Counted from the stretch's first letter, positions 8,829-17,429 are shown. The stretch is DNA of 64,000 nt from an uncultured Porticoccus sp. (GCF_913061305.1 NZ_CAJXST010000002.1:248001-312000), one strand, 5' to 3'. The notes: generated by a model not told the origin, from the letters alone. Made by a program: numbers and translations.

Positions 8829-9020
8829 TCAGCCAGTTTTGTCTTCATCGCCAAAGACTTCATTTCGCCAGTCAGGCCCCAGATTGTCTTCGACATATTC
8901 CCGGATGAATTGCCGAATCTTTTGGGAAGGGGTGACATCTTCGTTGGCGCAGAGTCGTTCAAAGACGGCTTTTTTCTTCGGGTCAATCAGTAGCGTCAAT
9001 CTGGCAGTTCGATTTTCCAT
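8829..9020 (-). CDS. Ribbon-helix-helix (CopG/Arc-like) DNA-binding protein
   Basis: A 63-residue protein. A short N-terminal beta strand (ARLTLLID) precedes two helices (KKKAVFERLCANEDVTPSQ and IRQFIREYVEDN), the RHH fold. It could be a free-standing repressor or an antitoxin, but there is no toxin gene next to it. It is divergent from the SulP transporter, with a tandem 11-bp repeat between them that would suit an RHH dimer pair. Autoregulation and control of the transporter are inferred. Confidence 0.78.
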   Translation of the reverse strand: MENRTARLTLLIDPKKKAVFERLCANEDVTPSQKIRQFIREYVEDNLGPDWRNEVFGDEDKTG

Positions 9021-9054
9021 CAGGTGATTCTCGCTGGAGCGGTTTTCAGTTATT

Positions 9055-9076
9055 ATGTTAATTGAATGTTAATTTG
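9055..9076. promoter_or_regulatory. Tandem 11-bp repeat, candidate RHH operator
   Basis: ATGTTAATTGA is followed directly by ATGTTAATTTG, two copies differing only in the last two bases. It sits in the intergenic space between the divergent RHH gene (start 9020) and SulP gene (start 9122). Adjacent direct repeats at about one helical turn are the usual target of tandem RHH dimers. Binding is inferred. Confidence 0.45.
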
Positions 9077-9121
9077 TCTGGTTCGTAAACTCAACAGTTT
9101 CTGCCGCTTCAGGTTTTCTCT

Positions 9122-10876
9122 ATGGCCCATCGCGCGCACCTCTTTTCACTAAAGATCGCCCACGGTCTGCGTACATCCCTGAGCGATACTCCCTACAACT
9201 CAACGGTTTTTTTCAAGGATGCCATGGCTGGCGTCGCCATCGGCATTATCGCCATTCCTCTCGCCATGGCGCTGGCAATCGCGAGTGGTGTTGCGCCACA
9301 GTACGGGCTTTATACGGCCATTATTGCGGGTTTCGTTATCCCGCTGACCGGCGGCTCGCGTTTCAGCGTTTCCGGTCCTACCGCAGCTTTTGTCGTCATT
9401 CTCTATCCGGTTGTCCAGCAATATGGACTGCCCGGTTTACTGGTGGCGAGCATCCTGGCCGGTATCATACTGGTCGTGATGGCGCTGTTGCGACTCGGAC
9501 GTTACATCGAATACATTCCGGAACCGGTGACCCTCGGTTTTACCGGGGGGATTGCGGTTGTGATTGCCGTCTTGCAGCTCAAGGACTTCCTGGGCTTGCA
9601 TATTGCGGAGATGCCGATTCATTTTACCGATAAAGTATTGGCGCTGATCAGCGCCCTGCCCGATTTTTCGTTATGGAGTCTGATCACGGGGCTGGTCACA
9701 TTGCTGGTTATGTTGCTCTGGCCATTGCTGAAAACCCCGGTTCCCGGGCATCTGCCGGCAGTGGTTGTCGGCAGCCTGGTGGCAGTGGCACTGAACCAGC
9801 AGGGTGCGGGTATTGCCACGGTTGGATCTACCTTCAGCTTTGTGCTTCCCGATGGATCGGTCGGAGCGGGTATTTCATCGGTATTGCCGGATATGCAATG
9901 GCCCTGGCAAAGAACGCAACCCGGTGAAACAGCGTTGGTATTCAGTTGGCCAGTAGCGCAGGATCTGTTGTCGGCGGCTTTTGCCATCGCGATGCTCGCG
10001 GCCATTGAGTCACTGCTGTGCGCAGTGGTACTGGATCGTGCATCCGGTACCAAACACAGTGCTAACAGTGAATTGCTGGGGCAGGGTATTGGCAATATTG
10101 TCGCGCCCTTTTTCGGCGGTATTACAGCCACGGCTGCGATTGCCCGTTCGGCGGCCAATCTCAAGGCCGGCGCAGTGACACCGGTCGCGCCAATGATTCA
10201 CGCACTGGTGGTATTGGCTGCCGTGGTATGGCTTTCGTCGCTTTTATCCTATATGCCAATGGCCAGCATGGCCGCTTTGCTGGTGGTCGTTGCCTGGAAA
10301 ATGAGCGAGGCCTCCCGGATAGCGCACCTGCTGAAAACCGCTCCGCCGAGCGATGTGCTGGTTTTTGCGGTCTGTTTCTCCCTGACCATATTGTTTGACA
10401 TGGTGATTGCGATCACTGCGGGTCTTGTTCTGGCGTCTTTGTTGTTCATGAAAGAGATTGCCGAAATGACAAAAATCAGTGATATCTCCCGCAATAAAAA
10501 AATGGTCGACGGGGATATTCCTGACGGCTGGCGCGTACTAAAAATAAATGGCCCATTATTCTTTGCGGCGGCAGATCGTGTCTTCGGTGAGCTGGCGCAG
10601 TTGGGCAAGGGTCAAAAGGGTCTTCTGCTATATCTGGATGGCGTATCGATTCTCGATTCTGGCGGAGTGGCGGCGCTCTATAAACTGCTTGATACTTGCC
10701 GCGCATCCGGTACCCGCCTATTTCTGGCAGACTTTCAGTTCCAGCCATTGAAAACACTGTCGCGGGCCGGCTTCCGCCCGGACGGAATCAACTGCAAAAT
10801 ATTTTCCGAGCTTTCCGGTGCTCTGGCCGCATTGCGGGATGAAGACAAATCTACCGCTGTCACGCCGGACGGATGA
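9122..10876 (+). CDS. SulP family anion transporter with STAS domain
   Basis: A 584-residue inner-membrane protein. The SulP membrane domain (about residues 25-440) includes the signatures GVAPQYGLYTAIIAGF and SGPTAAFVVILYP. A cytoplasmic STAS domain (about 470-575, LYLDGVSILDSGGVAAL) follows. Members exchange sulfate, bicarbonate or dicarboxylates, and the substrate cannot be assigned by eye. Upstream lies the RHH gene on the other strand, with a repeat that may regulate both. Confidence 0.92.
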   Translation: MAHRAHLFSLKIAHGLRTSLSDTPYNSTVFFKDAMAGVAIGIIAIPLAMALAIASGVAPQYGLYTAIIAGFVIPLTGGSRFSVSGPTAAFVVILYPVVQQYGLPGLLVASILAGIILVVMALLRLGRYIEYIPEPVTLGFTGGIAVVIAVLQLKDFLGLHIAEMPIHFTDKVLALISALPDFSLWSLITGLVTLLVMLLWPLLKTPVPGHLPAVVVGSLVAVALNQQGAGIATVGSTFSFVLPDGSVGAGISSVLPDMQWPWQRTQPGETALVFSWPVAQDLLSAAFAIAMLAAIESLLCAVVLDRASGTKHSANSELLGQGIGNIVAPFFGGITATAAIARSAANLKAGAVTPVAPMIHALVVLAAVVWLSSLLSYMPMASMAALLVVVAWKMSEASRIAHLLKTAPPSDVLVFAVCFSLTILFDMVIAITAGLVLASLLFMKEIAEMTKISDISRNKKMVDGDIPDGWRVLKINGPLFFAAADRVFGELAQLGKGQKGLLLYLDGVSILDSGGVAALYKLLDTCRASGTRLFLADFQFQPLKTLSRAGFRPDGINCKIFSELSGALAALRDEDKSTAVTPDG

Positions 10877-11123
10877 TGCATTTGCCAATGTTGAGTTGCG
10901 TTTGGGTGACTGTGAATAAAGGCTATGATCAGCCTGTCTGTCAGCCGGGTTCATCTGTCGGCCTGACGGGGCCGGGGGTTATCCTCTCAGGCTTTTCTTC
11001 ATCGTAAAATATTGTGTGCAAATCTGATGCTTATTTGACATACTTTTTAATGCTTTTAGCAATGCTTTTTTATGGGAATAACGGGCAAGTAACCGGCAAA
11101 TTATTATAACAAGTAGGGGCCTT

Positions 11124-11630
11124 ATGGTTACCGTACTGAAACGAATGTCGAGACTGATATTTGTCTCCATGACGTTATGGGGCGTGGTGGTGACAAATGT
11201 TTGTGCGCTGGACAAAATGGCGTCGCCGCAATTTCTTTCACCCGCTCAATTCTGCGGAAACCCAATACACTCCTTTTGTCCGGTTACTGATATTACAAGT
11301 TCTGATGTCGCAAATTGCCAGGCATTTGCTCAGCTGTCTCTGACTAGTATTGAAAAATTGATGCTGCCGGGCGAACAAAATTCAACCTTTGAGCAAAGCG
11401 CCCTGCAAGCCAGAGCTTTGGGGCAGACGATTGATAAGGGTATTCCTGAGAAAAACCCCTATTGCTTCTCCCGTCAGATGACACTTGACGACATCGCCAC
11501 AAAAATTAATAGTAAAGTAGCCTTGGGTAACCAGAAGGGCTTCTGGTCAAGTGCAGTGTTGATAAAGCTAAATCGGAATGCCAAAGATATTCTGGCTGTA
11601 GTGCTCGACAAGCCCTTCTCCAGTAAATAG
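11124..11630 (+). CDS. Secreted/periplasmic four-cysteine protein, unknown
   Basis: A 168-residue protein with a clear signal peptide (basic MVTVLKRMSR, hydrophobic core, probable cleavage after VCA at residue 28). The mature part has four cysteines (QFCGNPIHSFC, ANCQ, PYCFSR), enough for two periplasmic disulfides. I recognise no family. A ribosome site (AGGGG) precedes the ATG. It lies 80 bp upstream of the Mrp operon on the same strand. Whether the two are connected is not shown. Confidence 0.7.
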   Translation: MVTVLKRMSRLIFVSMTLWGVVVTNVCALDKMASPQFLSPAQFCGNPIHSFCPVTDITSSDVANCQAFAQLSLTSIEKLMLPGEQNSTFEQSALQARALGQTIDKGIPEKNPYCFSRQMTLDDIATKINSKVALGNQKGFWSSAVLIKLNRNAKDILAVVLDKPFSSK

Positions 11631-11710
11631 AGTATTGCCGGGATTTAAAAAAATTAATAACTATAACGAGGTATTAATACCCATCTCATGCGGATCATCG
11701 AAGGACTATC

Positions 11711-12181
11711 ATGAAACACTGCCTGAGCCTTGCCTTTGTGCTGATGGTGTTGTGGCTGGGCAATTCCGGCTACTATTCGCCGCTGTTTTTGTCGCTCGGT
11801 GCGCTTTCCGTGGTGTTTGCCGTCTGGGTTTCCCATCGTATGGATGTGGTCGACCACGAATCCCAGCCCCTTCATCTGAGCGGGCATATCTCGTTTTTCT
11901 ACTGTTGGCTGGTGGGTAAAATTATTCTCAGCAATATTGATGTGGTGAAGCGCATCTGGTTGGGCAATAAATCGATCAGCCCCTGTGTTGCCAGGCTGCC
12001 GTTGAGCCAGAAGACCGACATGGGAAAAGTCATCTACGCCAATTCCATAACCCTGACGCCGGGCACAGTATCGATGGATATCGAGGGCGCTACAGTGCTG
12101 GTACACGCCCTGACAGCAGAGAGTATTGCCGAACTGAAGGGTGATGAAATGAACCGGCGCGTTTCAGATCTGGAGCTTTAG
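11711..12181 (+). CDS. mrpE: Na+/H+ antiporter subunit E (MrpE/MnhE)
   Basis: A 156-residue protein. Two or three N-terminal transmembrane helices are followed by a cytoplasmic domain with the family hallmark ANSITLTPGTVSMDIEG. First gene of the Mrp-like operon, with an AAGGA ribosome site. In Mrp complexes the E subunit is an accessory membrane protein needed for assembly or for coupling Na+ efflux to H+ entry. The next gene begins on the base after its stop codon. Confidence 0.93.
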   Translation: MKHCLSLAFVLMVLWLGNSGYYSPLFLSLGALSVVFAVWVSHRMDVVDHESQPLHLSGHISFFYCWLVGKIILSNIDVVKRIWLGNKSISPCVARLPLSQKTDMGKVIYANSITLTPGTVSMDIEGATVLVHALTAESIAELKGDEMNRRVSDLEL

Positions 12182-12451
12182 ATGCTGATTGCATGTGCAG
12201 TGGCAATTCTGGTTGTGATGGTGATGGCGATTATCCGTGCGTTGCTTGGACCCACTATTTACGACCGCATTCTGGCCGTTAATCTGTTCGGCACCAAAAC
12301 TGTATTATTGATCGCAGTAATAGGTTTTTTGTTTGGCAGGCCCGATTTTCTGGACATTGCACTGGTGTACGCATTAATCAATTTCATCAGCGTTGTTGGT
12401 GTGCTCAGATATTTTGAATACAGTCACCGCGAAGAGGGAGGCTCCCTCTGA
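12182..12451 (+). CDS. mrpF: Na+/H+ antiporter subunit F (MrpF/MnhF)
   Basis: An 89-residue, three-helix membrane protein with the family's central RALLGPTIYDRILAVNLFG. It corresponds to the small MrpF subunit found in every Mrp complex. It starts directly after mrpE, and its stop overlaps the mrpG start by one base, as expected for a co-translated complex. Confidence 0.93.
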   Translation: MLIACAVAILVVMVMAIIRALLGPTIYDRILAVNLFGTKTVLLIAVIGFLFGRPDFLDIALVYALINFISVVGVLRYFEYSHREEGGSL

Positions 12452-12771
12452 TGCTTGCCGACATTGTGGCTGTGTTGAGTTCTGCCTGTCTCCTGCTTGG
12501 TGCTTTTCTGATCATTTCTGGTGCTGTCGGTGTGCTCAGGTTCCCCGATTTTTTTACCCGGATGCATGCCGCGGGTGTTACGGAAACACTGGCCACTACG
12601 CTGATTCTACTCGGCCTTATGTTGCTTGCGGGTTGGAGTATTATGTCATTCAAGTTGCTGTTGATTTTACTGTTTATTCTGATTACCAGCCCGGTTGCGA
12701 GTCACGCACTGACAAAAGCGGCGCTCCATGGAAAACTTCAGCCACTGGTCGATGAGAAAAATGAACGATAG
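12451..12771 (+). CDS. mrpG: Na+/H+ antiporter subunit G (MrpG/MnhG)
   Basis: A 106-residue, three-helix membrane protein with the MrpG signature GAVGVLRFPDFFTRMHAAGVTETLAT. The E-F-G order is that of the canonical Mrp locus, here placed first. It is followed by the only sizeable gap in the operon (about 100 bp). A 40-residue frame overlaps the mrpG end by 11 nt and runs through that gap. Confidence 0.93.
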   Translation: MLADIVAVLSSACLLLGAFLIISGAVGVLRFPDFFTRMHAAGVTETLATTLILLGLMLLAGWSIMSFKLLLILLFILITSPVASHALTKAALHGKLQPLVDEKNER

Positions 12772-12883
12772 TTTTGGTATCCCAAGCCGGACGCGGGCAA
12801 AGATCATTGCTTTCCTCCGATCCCCTAGTGATGCCTTTGCAGGGATAACACTGACGACGACGGGAGTATTTCCATCGAACTAG
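12761..12883 (+). CDS. Possible 40-residue coupled leader ORF between mrpG and mrpB
   Basis: The ATG sits inside the last codons of mrpG, in another frame. The frame stays open for 40 codons and stops at TAG 12881-12883, just past the inferred mrpB start at 12874. The peptide begins MNDSFGIPSRTRAKIIAFL and resembles nothing I know. Its position suggests it could carry ribosomes across the gap so they re-initiate at mrpB. Without comparison to relatives it may be a chance frame. Confidence 0.3.
   Translation: MNDSFGIPSRTRAKIIAFLRSPSDAFAGITLTTTGVFPSN
12797..12840 (+). repeat. Imperfect inverted repeat in the mrpG-mrpB gap
   Basis: GCAAAGATCA (12797-12806) can pair with TGAT and CTTTGC (12829-12840), leaving a 2-nt bulge and a 22-nt loop. 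It lies 22 bases before the GGGAG that precedes mrpB. No U-run follows, so it is not a terminator. A role in translation or mRNA stability is only a possibility. Confidence 0.3.
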
Positions 12884-13866
12884 TCCTGGATATTACGCTA
12901 CTGCTACTTCTGGTAGTCACCGCGCTGGCCATTGCCCGGCAGAGGGATCTGTTCGCCTGCGTGATGCTGGCTGGGATCTATGGTCTGTTATCAGCCAGTT
13001 TCTTTGTTTCCATGGATGCCGTGGATGTGGCCTTTACCGAGGCGGCTGTGGGTGCAGGGGTTTTCCCCTTGCTGATGTTGACCGCACTGACCGTGGCCGG
13101 TCGCTATGAACAGACGGTCCACCGCCGACCGCGGGCGGCATTTTTTCTGGTGCTGGTGACCGGTGCCCTGATGATAGTGGGCACCCTGGATATGCCGGCC
13201 TTTGGTTCTCTTGATGCTCCCGCACACACTCACGTCGCTGCACGATATATTGAGTTGTCTCCCACTGAGATCGGTATTCCCAACATGGTGACATCGGTGT
13301 TGGCGGACTACCGTGCTTTTGACACCTTGGGAGAGGTGGTGGTGGTTTTCACGGCGGTGGTGGGTGTGTTGATTATGCTGACGCCGGGGGAGCAACGTCA
13401 GCAGCCTTCCCCGGCAAACGCCGTTGAAACAATGCGCAGTCATATGATTCTGCGGGTGGTGAGCAAGATGTTGATTCCTCTTATGTTGCTGTTTGCTCTC
13501 TACGTCCAGTTTCACGGCGAATATGGCCCGGGTGGTGGTTTCCAGGCTGGAGTTATTTTTGCGGCGGCGATTATTCTGTACGCGATGTTGTTTGGTCTGG
13601 TCAAGGCCCAGGCTGCGATCAAACCGTCAATCCTGCGATTGTTGGCGGCATTCGGGGTTTTACTCTACGGTGGCGTGGGGGTTGTCAGCTTTTTGACTGG
13701 CGTGAATTACCTGGACTACAGTCGTCTTGCCACTGATCCTGTTGTCGGTCGGCACATCGGTATTTTCAGTATTGAGTTGGGGGTTGGTATCACCGTGGCC
13801 GCTGCGATGATTCTGATTTTTTACGCATTTGCCGGTTATGCCACCGGTCGAGCTGAGGCTGAATAA
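12874..13866 (+). CDS. mrpB: Na+/H+ antiporter subunit B with fused MbhD/MbhE (MrpA C-terminal) domains; non-AUG start
   Basis: About 330 residues. Order of parts: a DUF4040/MbhD-like segment (DAVDVAFTEAAVGAGV), an MbhE-like helix pair (LGEVVVVFTAVVGVLIML), and the MnhB domain (FHGEYGPGGGFQAGVIFAAAIILY). In classical Mrp the first two belong to the C-terminus of MrpA. The frame is closed by TAG at 12826 and TGA at 12829. Between there and 12960 it has no ATG, GTG or TTG. Conserved-looking helix one (ELVLDITLLLLLVVTALAIA) starts at 12877. ATC at 12874 lies 7 nt after GGGAG and is my preferred start. GTG at 12961 would delete that helix. The stop overlaps the mrpC start. Confidence 0.85.
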   Translation: MELVLDITLLLLLVVTALAIARQRDLFACVMLAGIYGLLSASFFVSMDAVDVAFTEAAVGAGVFPLLMLTALTVAGRYEQTVHRRPRAAFFLVLVTGALMIVGTLDMPAFGSLDAPAHTHVAARYIELSPTEIGIPNMVTSVLADYRAFDTLGEVVVVFTAVVGVLIMLTPGEQRQQPSPANAVETMRSHMILRVVSKMLIPLMLLFALYVQFHGEYGPGGGFQAGVIFAAAIILYAMLFGLVKAQAAIKPSILRLLAAFGVLLYGGVGVVSFLTGVNYLDYSRLATDPVVGRHIGIFSIELGVGITVAAAMILIFYAFAGYATGRAEAE

Positions 13867-14216
13867 TGTTGCCAGAGCTTTATAACTATTGGGTGGTAAT
13901 CGTCCTGATGATGATTGGTTTTTATATCGTCATCGTGCAGGGTAATCTGATCAAAAAGCTGATTGGCCTGAATATTTTCCAGACCTCTGTTTTTATCTTC
14001 TATATCAGTGTCGGAAAGGTAGAGGGGGGCAGTGCCCCGATCCTTGCCGAGGGCGTGAGTGTCTATTCCAACCCGCTACCCCATGTGCTGATTCTCACCG
14101 CCATTGTGGTGGGTATCGCCACCATGGCGTTGGCGTTGGCGCTGGTGGTCCGCATCAAGAATGCCTACGGCACGGTTGAGGAAGAAGAGTTACAGGAAAG
14201 AGATCTGCGGTGCTGA
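13866..14216 (+). CDS. mrpC: Na+/H+ antiporter subunit C (MrpC, NuoK-like)
   Basis: A 116-residue, three-helix protein homologous to NuoK of complex I. It includes the motif LIKKLIGLNIFQTSVFIFYISVG and the later NPLPHVLILTAIVVGIA. Its ATG overlaps the mrpB stop (TAATG), and its end overlaps mrpD by 7 nt, so strict stoichiometric translation is expected. Confidence 0.95.
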   Translation: MLPELYNYWVVIVLMMIGFYIVIVQGNLIKKLIGLNIFQTSVFIFYISVGKVEGGSAPILAEGVSVYSNPLPHVLILTAIVVGIATMALALALVVRIKNAYGTVEEEELQERDLRC

Positions 14217-15682
14217 GTCATCTCCCCATTTTACAAGTGATTGTGCCCCTGCTGGCAGCACCGGCCTGTTTGTTGCTGGACAGGGCTCGCGCCGCCTGGC
14301 TGTTTGCCTGCATGGCCAGTTTTATCTCAGTGGTCATCAGTGGGCTGTTGGTGTTCCAGGTTCATCAATTTGGTGTGCTGAGCTACAGCCTGGGCGGATG
14401 GGATGCCCCCTGGGGTATTGAGTATCGTATTGATTTGCTGTCGGCCTATGTGCTGCTGATTGTCAGTGGCATTGGCGCACTGATGATACTGGCTGCCGAT
14501 ACGGCCATCAGGATAGAAATTCCGTCAGAAAGACAACCGCTGTTTTATGTGCTCTATTTGCTCTGTCTGGCGGGCCTGCTGGGCATTGTCGCCACAGGTG
14601 ATATTTTCAATGTGTTTGTGTTTCTGGAAATCTCTTCTCTGGCAACCTATGCGCTGATTGCCCAGGGTCGGGACCGACGCGCGTTGTGGGCTGCCTACCA
14701 GTATCTGATTGTCGGCACGATCGGTGCCACGTTCATCCTGATTGGCATCGGTTTTCTCTACAGCCTCACCGGTACCCTGAATATGCAGGATCTGGCGAAT
14801 CGGTTGCCGGCGCTGGAAAGCTCTGCCACAGCCTTTACGGCATTCGCCTTTCTGATGGTGGGTGTCTGTCTGAAACTGGCACTGTTCCCACTGCATTTGT
14901 GGTTACCCAATGCCTATGCCTACGCGCCGTCAATCGTGACTGCATTTTTGGCGGCTACGGCGACTAAAGTAGCGGTTTATCTGCTGATCCGTTTTCATTT
15001 TTCGGTGTTCGGTGTCGGGTTTGCCGCGTCCGTGTTGCCGCTGCACAGCATATTTCTGGTGCTCGGCCTGGTGGGAGTGTTCGTGGCATCGCTGGTGGCT
15101 ATCCAGCAGCCCAATGTGAAACGCCTGTTCGCCTACTCCAGTGTGGCGCAGATCGGCTACATGATTATTGGTATTGGCATTGGCACTGTCACCGGGTTGC
15201 AGGCAACGCTACTGCACCTGTTCAACCATGCTCTGATGAAGGGTGCGCTTTTTCTGGCGTTGGCTGCGATTGTGTTTCGTTTCGGCAGTGCCGATATACG
15301 GCATTTCGCCGGGTTGGGCCAGCGTATGCCCTGGACTATGGCAATTATCGTGATTGGCGGTCTGAGTCTGATTGGTGTGCCCGGCACGGTTGGCTTTATC
15401 AGCAAGTGGTATCTGATTCTGGCGGCGTTCGAACGCGATTGGTGGCCGCTGATTATTGCCGTGCTGTTGGGTTCCCTACTCGCTGTTATTTATATCTGGC
15501 GACTGATTGAAGTGGCCTATTTTCGGGAAGGCGAGGGGGAATCCCGCGGAGAAGCACCGCTGTCGCTGTTGATTCCAACCGCCATATTGGCACTGGCCAA
15601 TATCTACTTTGGAATCGATACGCGCCTGCCAGTCTATCTATCGGATAGTGCGGCACAAATGCTGTTCGGAGGTGGCCCGTGA
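14210..15682 (+). CDS. mrpD: Antiporter subunit D, first copy (NuoL/M/N-like)
   Basis: A 490-residue polytopic protein of the proton-conducting antiporter family, with a GTG start overlapping mrpC. Key membrane charges are present. A Glu in helix 5 (FLEISSLATY) and a Lys in helix 7 (AATATKVAVYLL) form the pair used for proton movement in Mrp and complex I. The discontinuous helix regions around HLFNHALMKGALFLA also match. One of three such subunits in this operon, and it stands where canonical MrpD stands, after C. Confidence 0.94.
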   Translation: MLSHLPILQVIVPLLAAPACLLLDRARAAWLFACMASFISVVISGLLVFQVHQFGVLSYSLGGWDAPWGIEYRIDLLSAYVLLIVSGIGALMILAADTAIRIEIPSERQPLFYVLYLLCLAGLLGIVATGDIFNVFVFLEISSLATYALIAQGRDRRALWAAYQYLIVGTIGATFILIGIGFLYSLTGTLNMQDLANRLPALESSATAFTAFAFLMVGVCLKLALFPLHLWLPNAYAYAPSIVTAFLAATATKVAVYLLIRFHFSVFGVGFAASVLPLHSIFLVLGLVGVFVASLVAIQQPNVKRLFAYSSVAQIGYMIIGIGIGTVTGLQATLLHLFNHALMKGALFLALAAIVFRFGSADIRHFAGLGQRMPWTMAIIVIGGLSLIGVPGTVGFISKWYLILAAFERDWWPLIIAVLLGSLLAVIYIWRLIEVAYFREGEGESRGEAPLSLLIPTAILALANIYFGIDTRLPVYLSDSAAQMLFGGGP

Positions 15683-17157
15683 CAGCACTTCTGGCCCTGC
15701 AACTTACCCTGGTCGTGCCACTTTGCGGGGCGTTGCTGATCGCCCTGTGTGGCCGCTGGCCCAACCTCAGGGAAGCGATGACCCTGTCCACGGCGGGCCT
15801 GCTCTTCTATCTGGTCATACAGGTGTTCGGTGCTGTCGAACGCGGTGGAGATGAGGCCGCTGCGCTTTATGTGGAGTTGTGGCAGATTTTGCCCGGCCTG
15901 CACATTGCTCTTCACTCGGAACCCCTGTCGATTCTTTTTGCGCTGGTGGCCAGTGGGCTGTGGATCGTCACTTCGGTTTATTCGATTGGTTATATGCGCG
16001 CCAATCAGGAAAAGCGCCAAACCCAGTTTTATGTGTGTTTTGCCGTCGCAATTTTCGCGGCGATGGGTGTGGCATTTTCAGCCAACCTGCTGACCCTGTT
16101 TCTGTTCTATGAAGTGCTAACCCTGTCAACTTATCCGCTGGTTGCCCACAAGGGTGACGACAAGGCCCGCGCCGGAGCAAGAACGTATCTCGGTATTCTG
16201 CTGGCGACTTCCATCGGGCTGTTTTTACCGGCCATGATGTGGACCTATTTTGTTGCCGGCACCCTGGATTTCCGTTCCGGCGGTATCCTCGAAGGCAATA
16301 TCGGCGGTATTGGCGCCACCATCCTGCTGTTGATGTTCATGTTCGGTATTGGCAAGGCCGCGCTGATTCCGGTGCATCGCTGGCTGCCCGCTGCGATGGT
16401 GGCGCCGACGCCCGTGTCTGCCCTGCTCCACGCCGTGGCTGTGGTGAAAGCCGGTGTGTTCACCATCGCTAAAGTGGTGATTTATATTTTCGGGCTCGAC
16501 TTTCTGGTGGATGTGCCACACGAAGTGATTGCCGTCTATATCGCTGGGTTTACCATTGTGGTGGCCTCCATACTGGCCCTCCGGCAAACCAATATAAAAC
16601 GTATGCTGGCCTATTCGACGGTCTCGCAGTTGTCTTACATCGTGCTGGCGGTTCTGGTGCTCACCCCCCTCTCGGAAATCGGCGCTATCGTGCATATCGT
16701 CGCCCACGCGGTGGCCAAGATCACGCTGTTCTTTGCGGCGGGGGCGATCTATATAGCCAGCAAAAAAACCGAGATCAACCAGCTGGATGGCATCGGGTTT
16801 CGGATGCCGATTACCATGGCTGCGTTTGCCATAGCAGCGCTCAGTATGATCGGTGTCCCGCCCACCGGGGGCTTTGTTTCGAAGTGGTACATGATCGCCG
16901 GTGCATTCCAGGTTGACAGTTATTTTGTGCTGGTGGTACTGACACTTTCTACCGGTCTCAATGCGGCCTATTTTCTGCCGATTATTTTCCGGGCTTACTT
17001 TCGCAAGGAGTCGGTTGCGCCACCGAAACCCCATGGCGAGGCGCCGCTGCCCATGGTGGGGGCAATCTGTGTCACGGCGTTGCTGACGCTGTTGGTATTT
17101 TTCCTGAATGGTCCGTTGGTTGCCTTTGAAATGGCAGTGCTGGGGGTGCCCCGATGA
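15679..17157 (+). CDS. Antiporter subunit D, second copy (NuoL/M/N-like)
   Basis: A 492-residue polytopic antiporter-like subunit with a GTG start overlapping the preceding gene by 4 nt. The helix-5 Glu (LFLFYEVLTLSTYPL) and helix-7 Lys (HAVAVVKAGVFTIAK) are conserved. MIGVPPTGGFVSKWYM is the late discontinuous-helix motif. It is clearly different from its neighbours, so it is a specialised paralogue and not a recent duplication. No subunit here has the full MrpA layout, and this or the third copy may take the MrpA place. Confidence 0.92.
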   Translation: MTALLALQLTLVVPLCGALLIALCGRWPNLREAMTLSTAGLLFYLVIQVFGAVERGGDEAAALYVELWQILPGLHIALHSEPLSILFALVASGLWIVTSVYSIGYMRANQEKRQTQFYVCFAVAIFAAMGVAFSANLLTLFLFYEVLTLSTYPLVAHKGDDKARAGARTYLGILLATSIGLFLPAMMWTYFVAGTLDFRSGGILEGNIGGIGATILLLMFMFGIGKAALIPVHRWLPAAMVAPTPVSALLHAVAVVKAGVFTIAKVVIYIFGLDFLVDVPHEVIAVYIAGFTIVVASILALRQTNIKRMLAYSTVSQLSYIVLAVLVLTPLSEIGAIVHIVAHAVAKITLFFAAGAIYIASKKTEINQLDGIGFRMPITMAAFAIAALSMIGVPPTGGFVSKWYMIAGAFQVDSYFVLVVLTLSTGLNAAYFLPIIFRAYFRKESVAPPKPHGEAPLPMVGAICVTALLTLLVFFLNGPLVAFEMAVLGVPR

Positions 17158-17429
17158 ACAACCGTGACAGCGCACAAAATGGCGTGCAAAAAAGCTGGCT
17201 CTACCGGCCGGAAAATCATAAAAAACTCTGGTGGGGTTTTGGCCTGATCCTGGCTGCGACGGTTGTCGTTCAGCTGTTTGTCCCGGTACACGGCCACTTC
17301 GGTTTTGACGGATGGTTCGGTTTCAGCGCCGCTTTTGGTTTTCTTTCATGTGCCCTGATGGTGGTATTCGCGAAACTGCTCGGATACCTTTTGAAACGGC
17401 CCGATAATTATTACGACGACGATGCTTGA
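17154..17429 (+). CDS. Small two-helix membrane protein inside the Mrp-like operon
   Basis: A 91-residue protein. A polar N-terminus precedes two transmembrane segments (about 27-45 and 53-78) and an acidic tail (YYDDDA). Its start overlaps the preceding antiporter gene by 4 nt and its end overlaps the next by 8 nt, so it is surely translated with the complex. It matches none of the seven classical Mrp subunits. I infer an accessory or assembly subunit. Confidence 0.82.
   Translation: MNNRDSAQNGVQKSWLYRPENHKKLWWGFGLILAATVVVQLFVPVHGHFGFDGWFGFSAAFGFLSCALMVVFAKLLGYLLKRPDNYYDDDA

Noticed and set aside
8829-9020. Antitoxin of a toxin-antitoxin pair
   Set aside because: No short toxin-like frame overlaps or adjoins the RHH gene. 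The neighbour on the other side is an unrelated acidic protein on the opposite strand.
16225-17175. A 316-codon antisense frame over the second antiporter D gene
   Set aside because: The translation is His/Gln/Arg-rich with no membrane or domain pattern. The sense frame encodes a conserved antiporter subunit.
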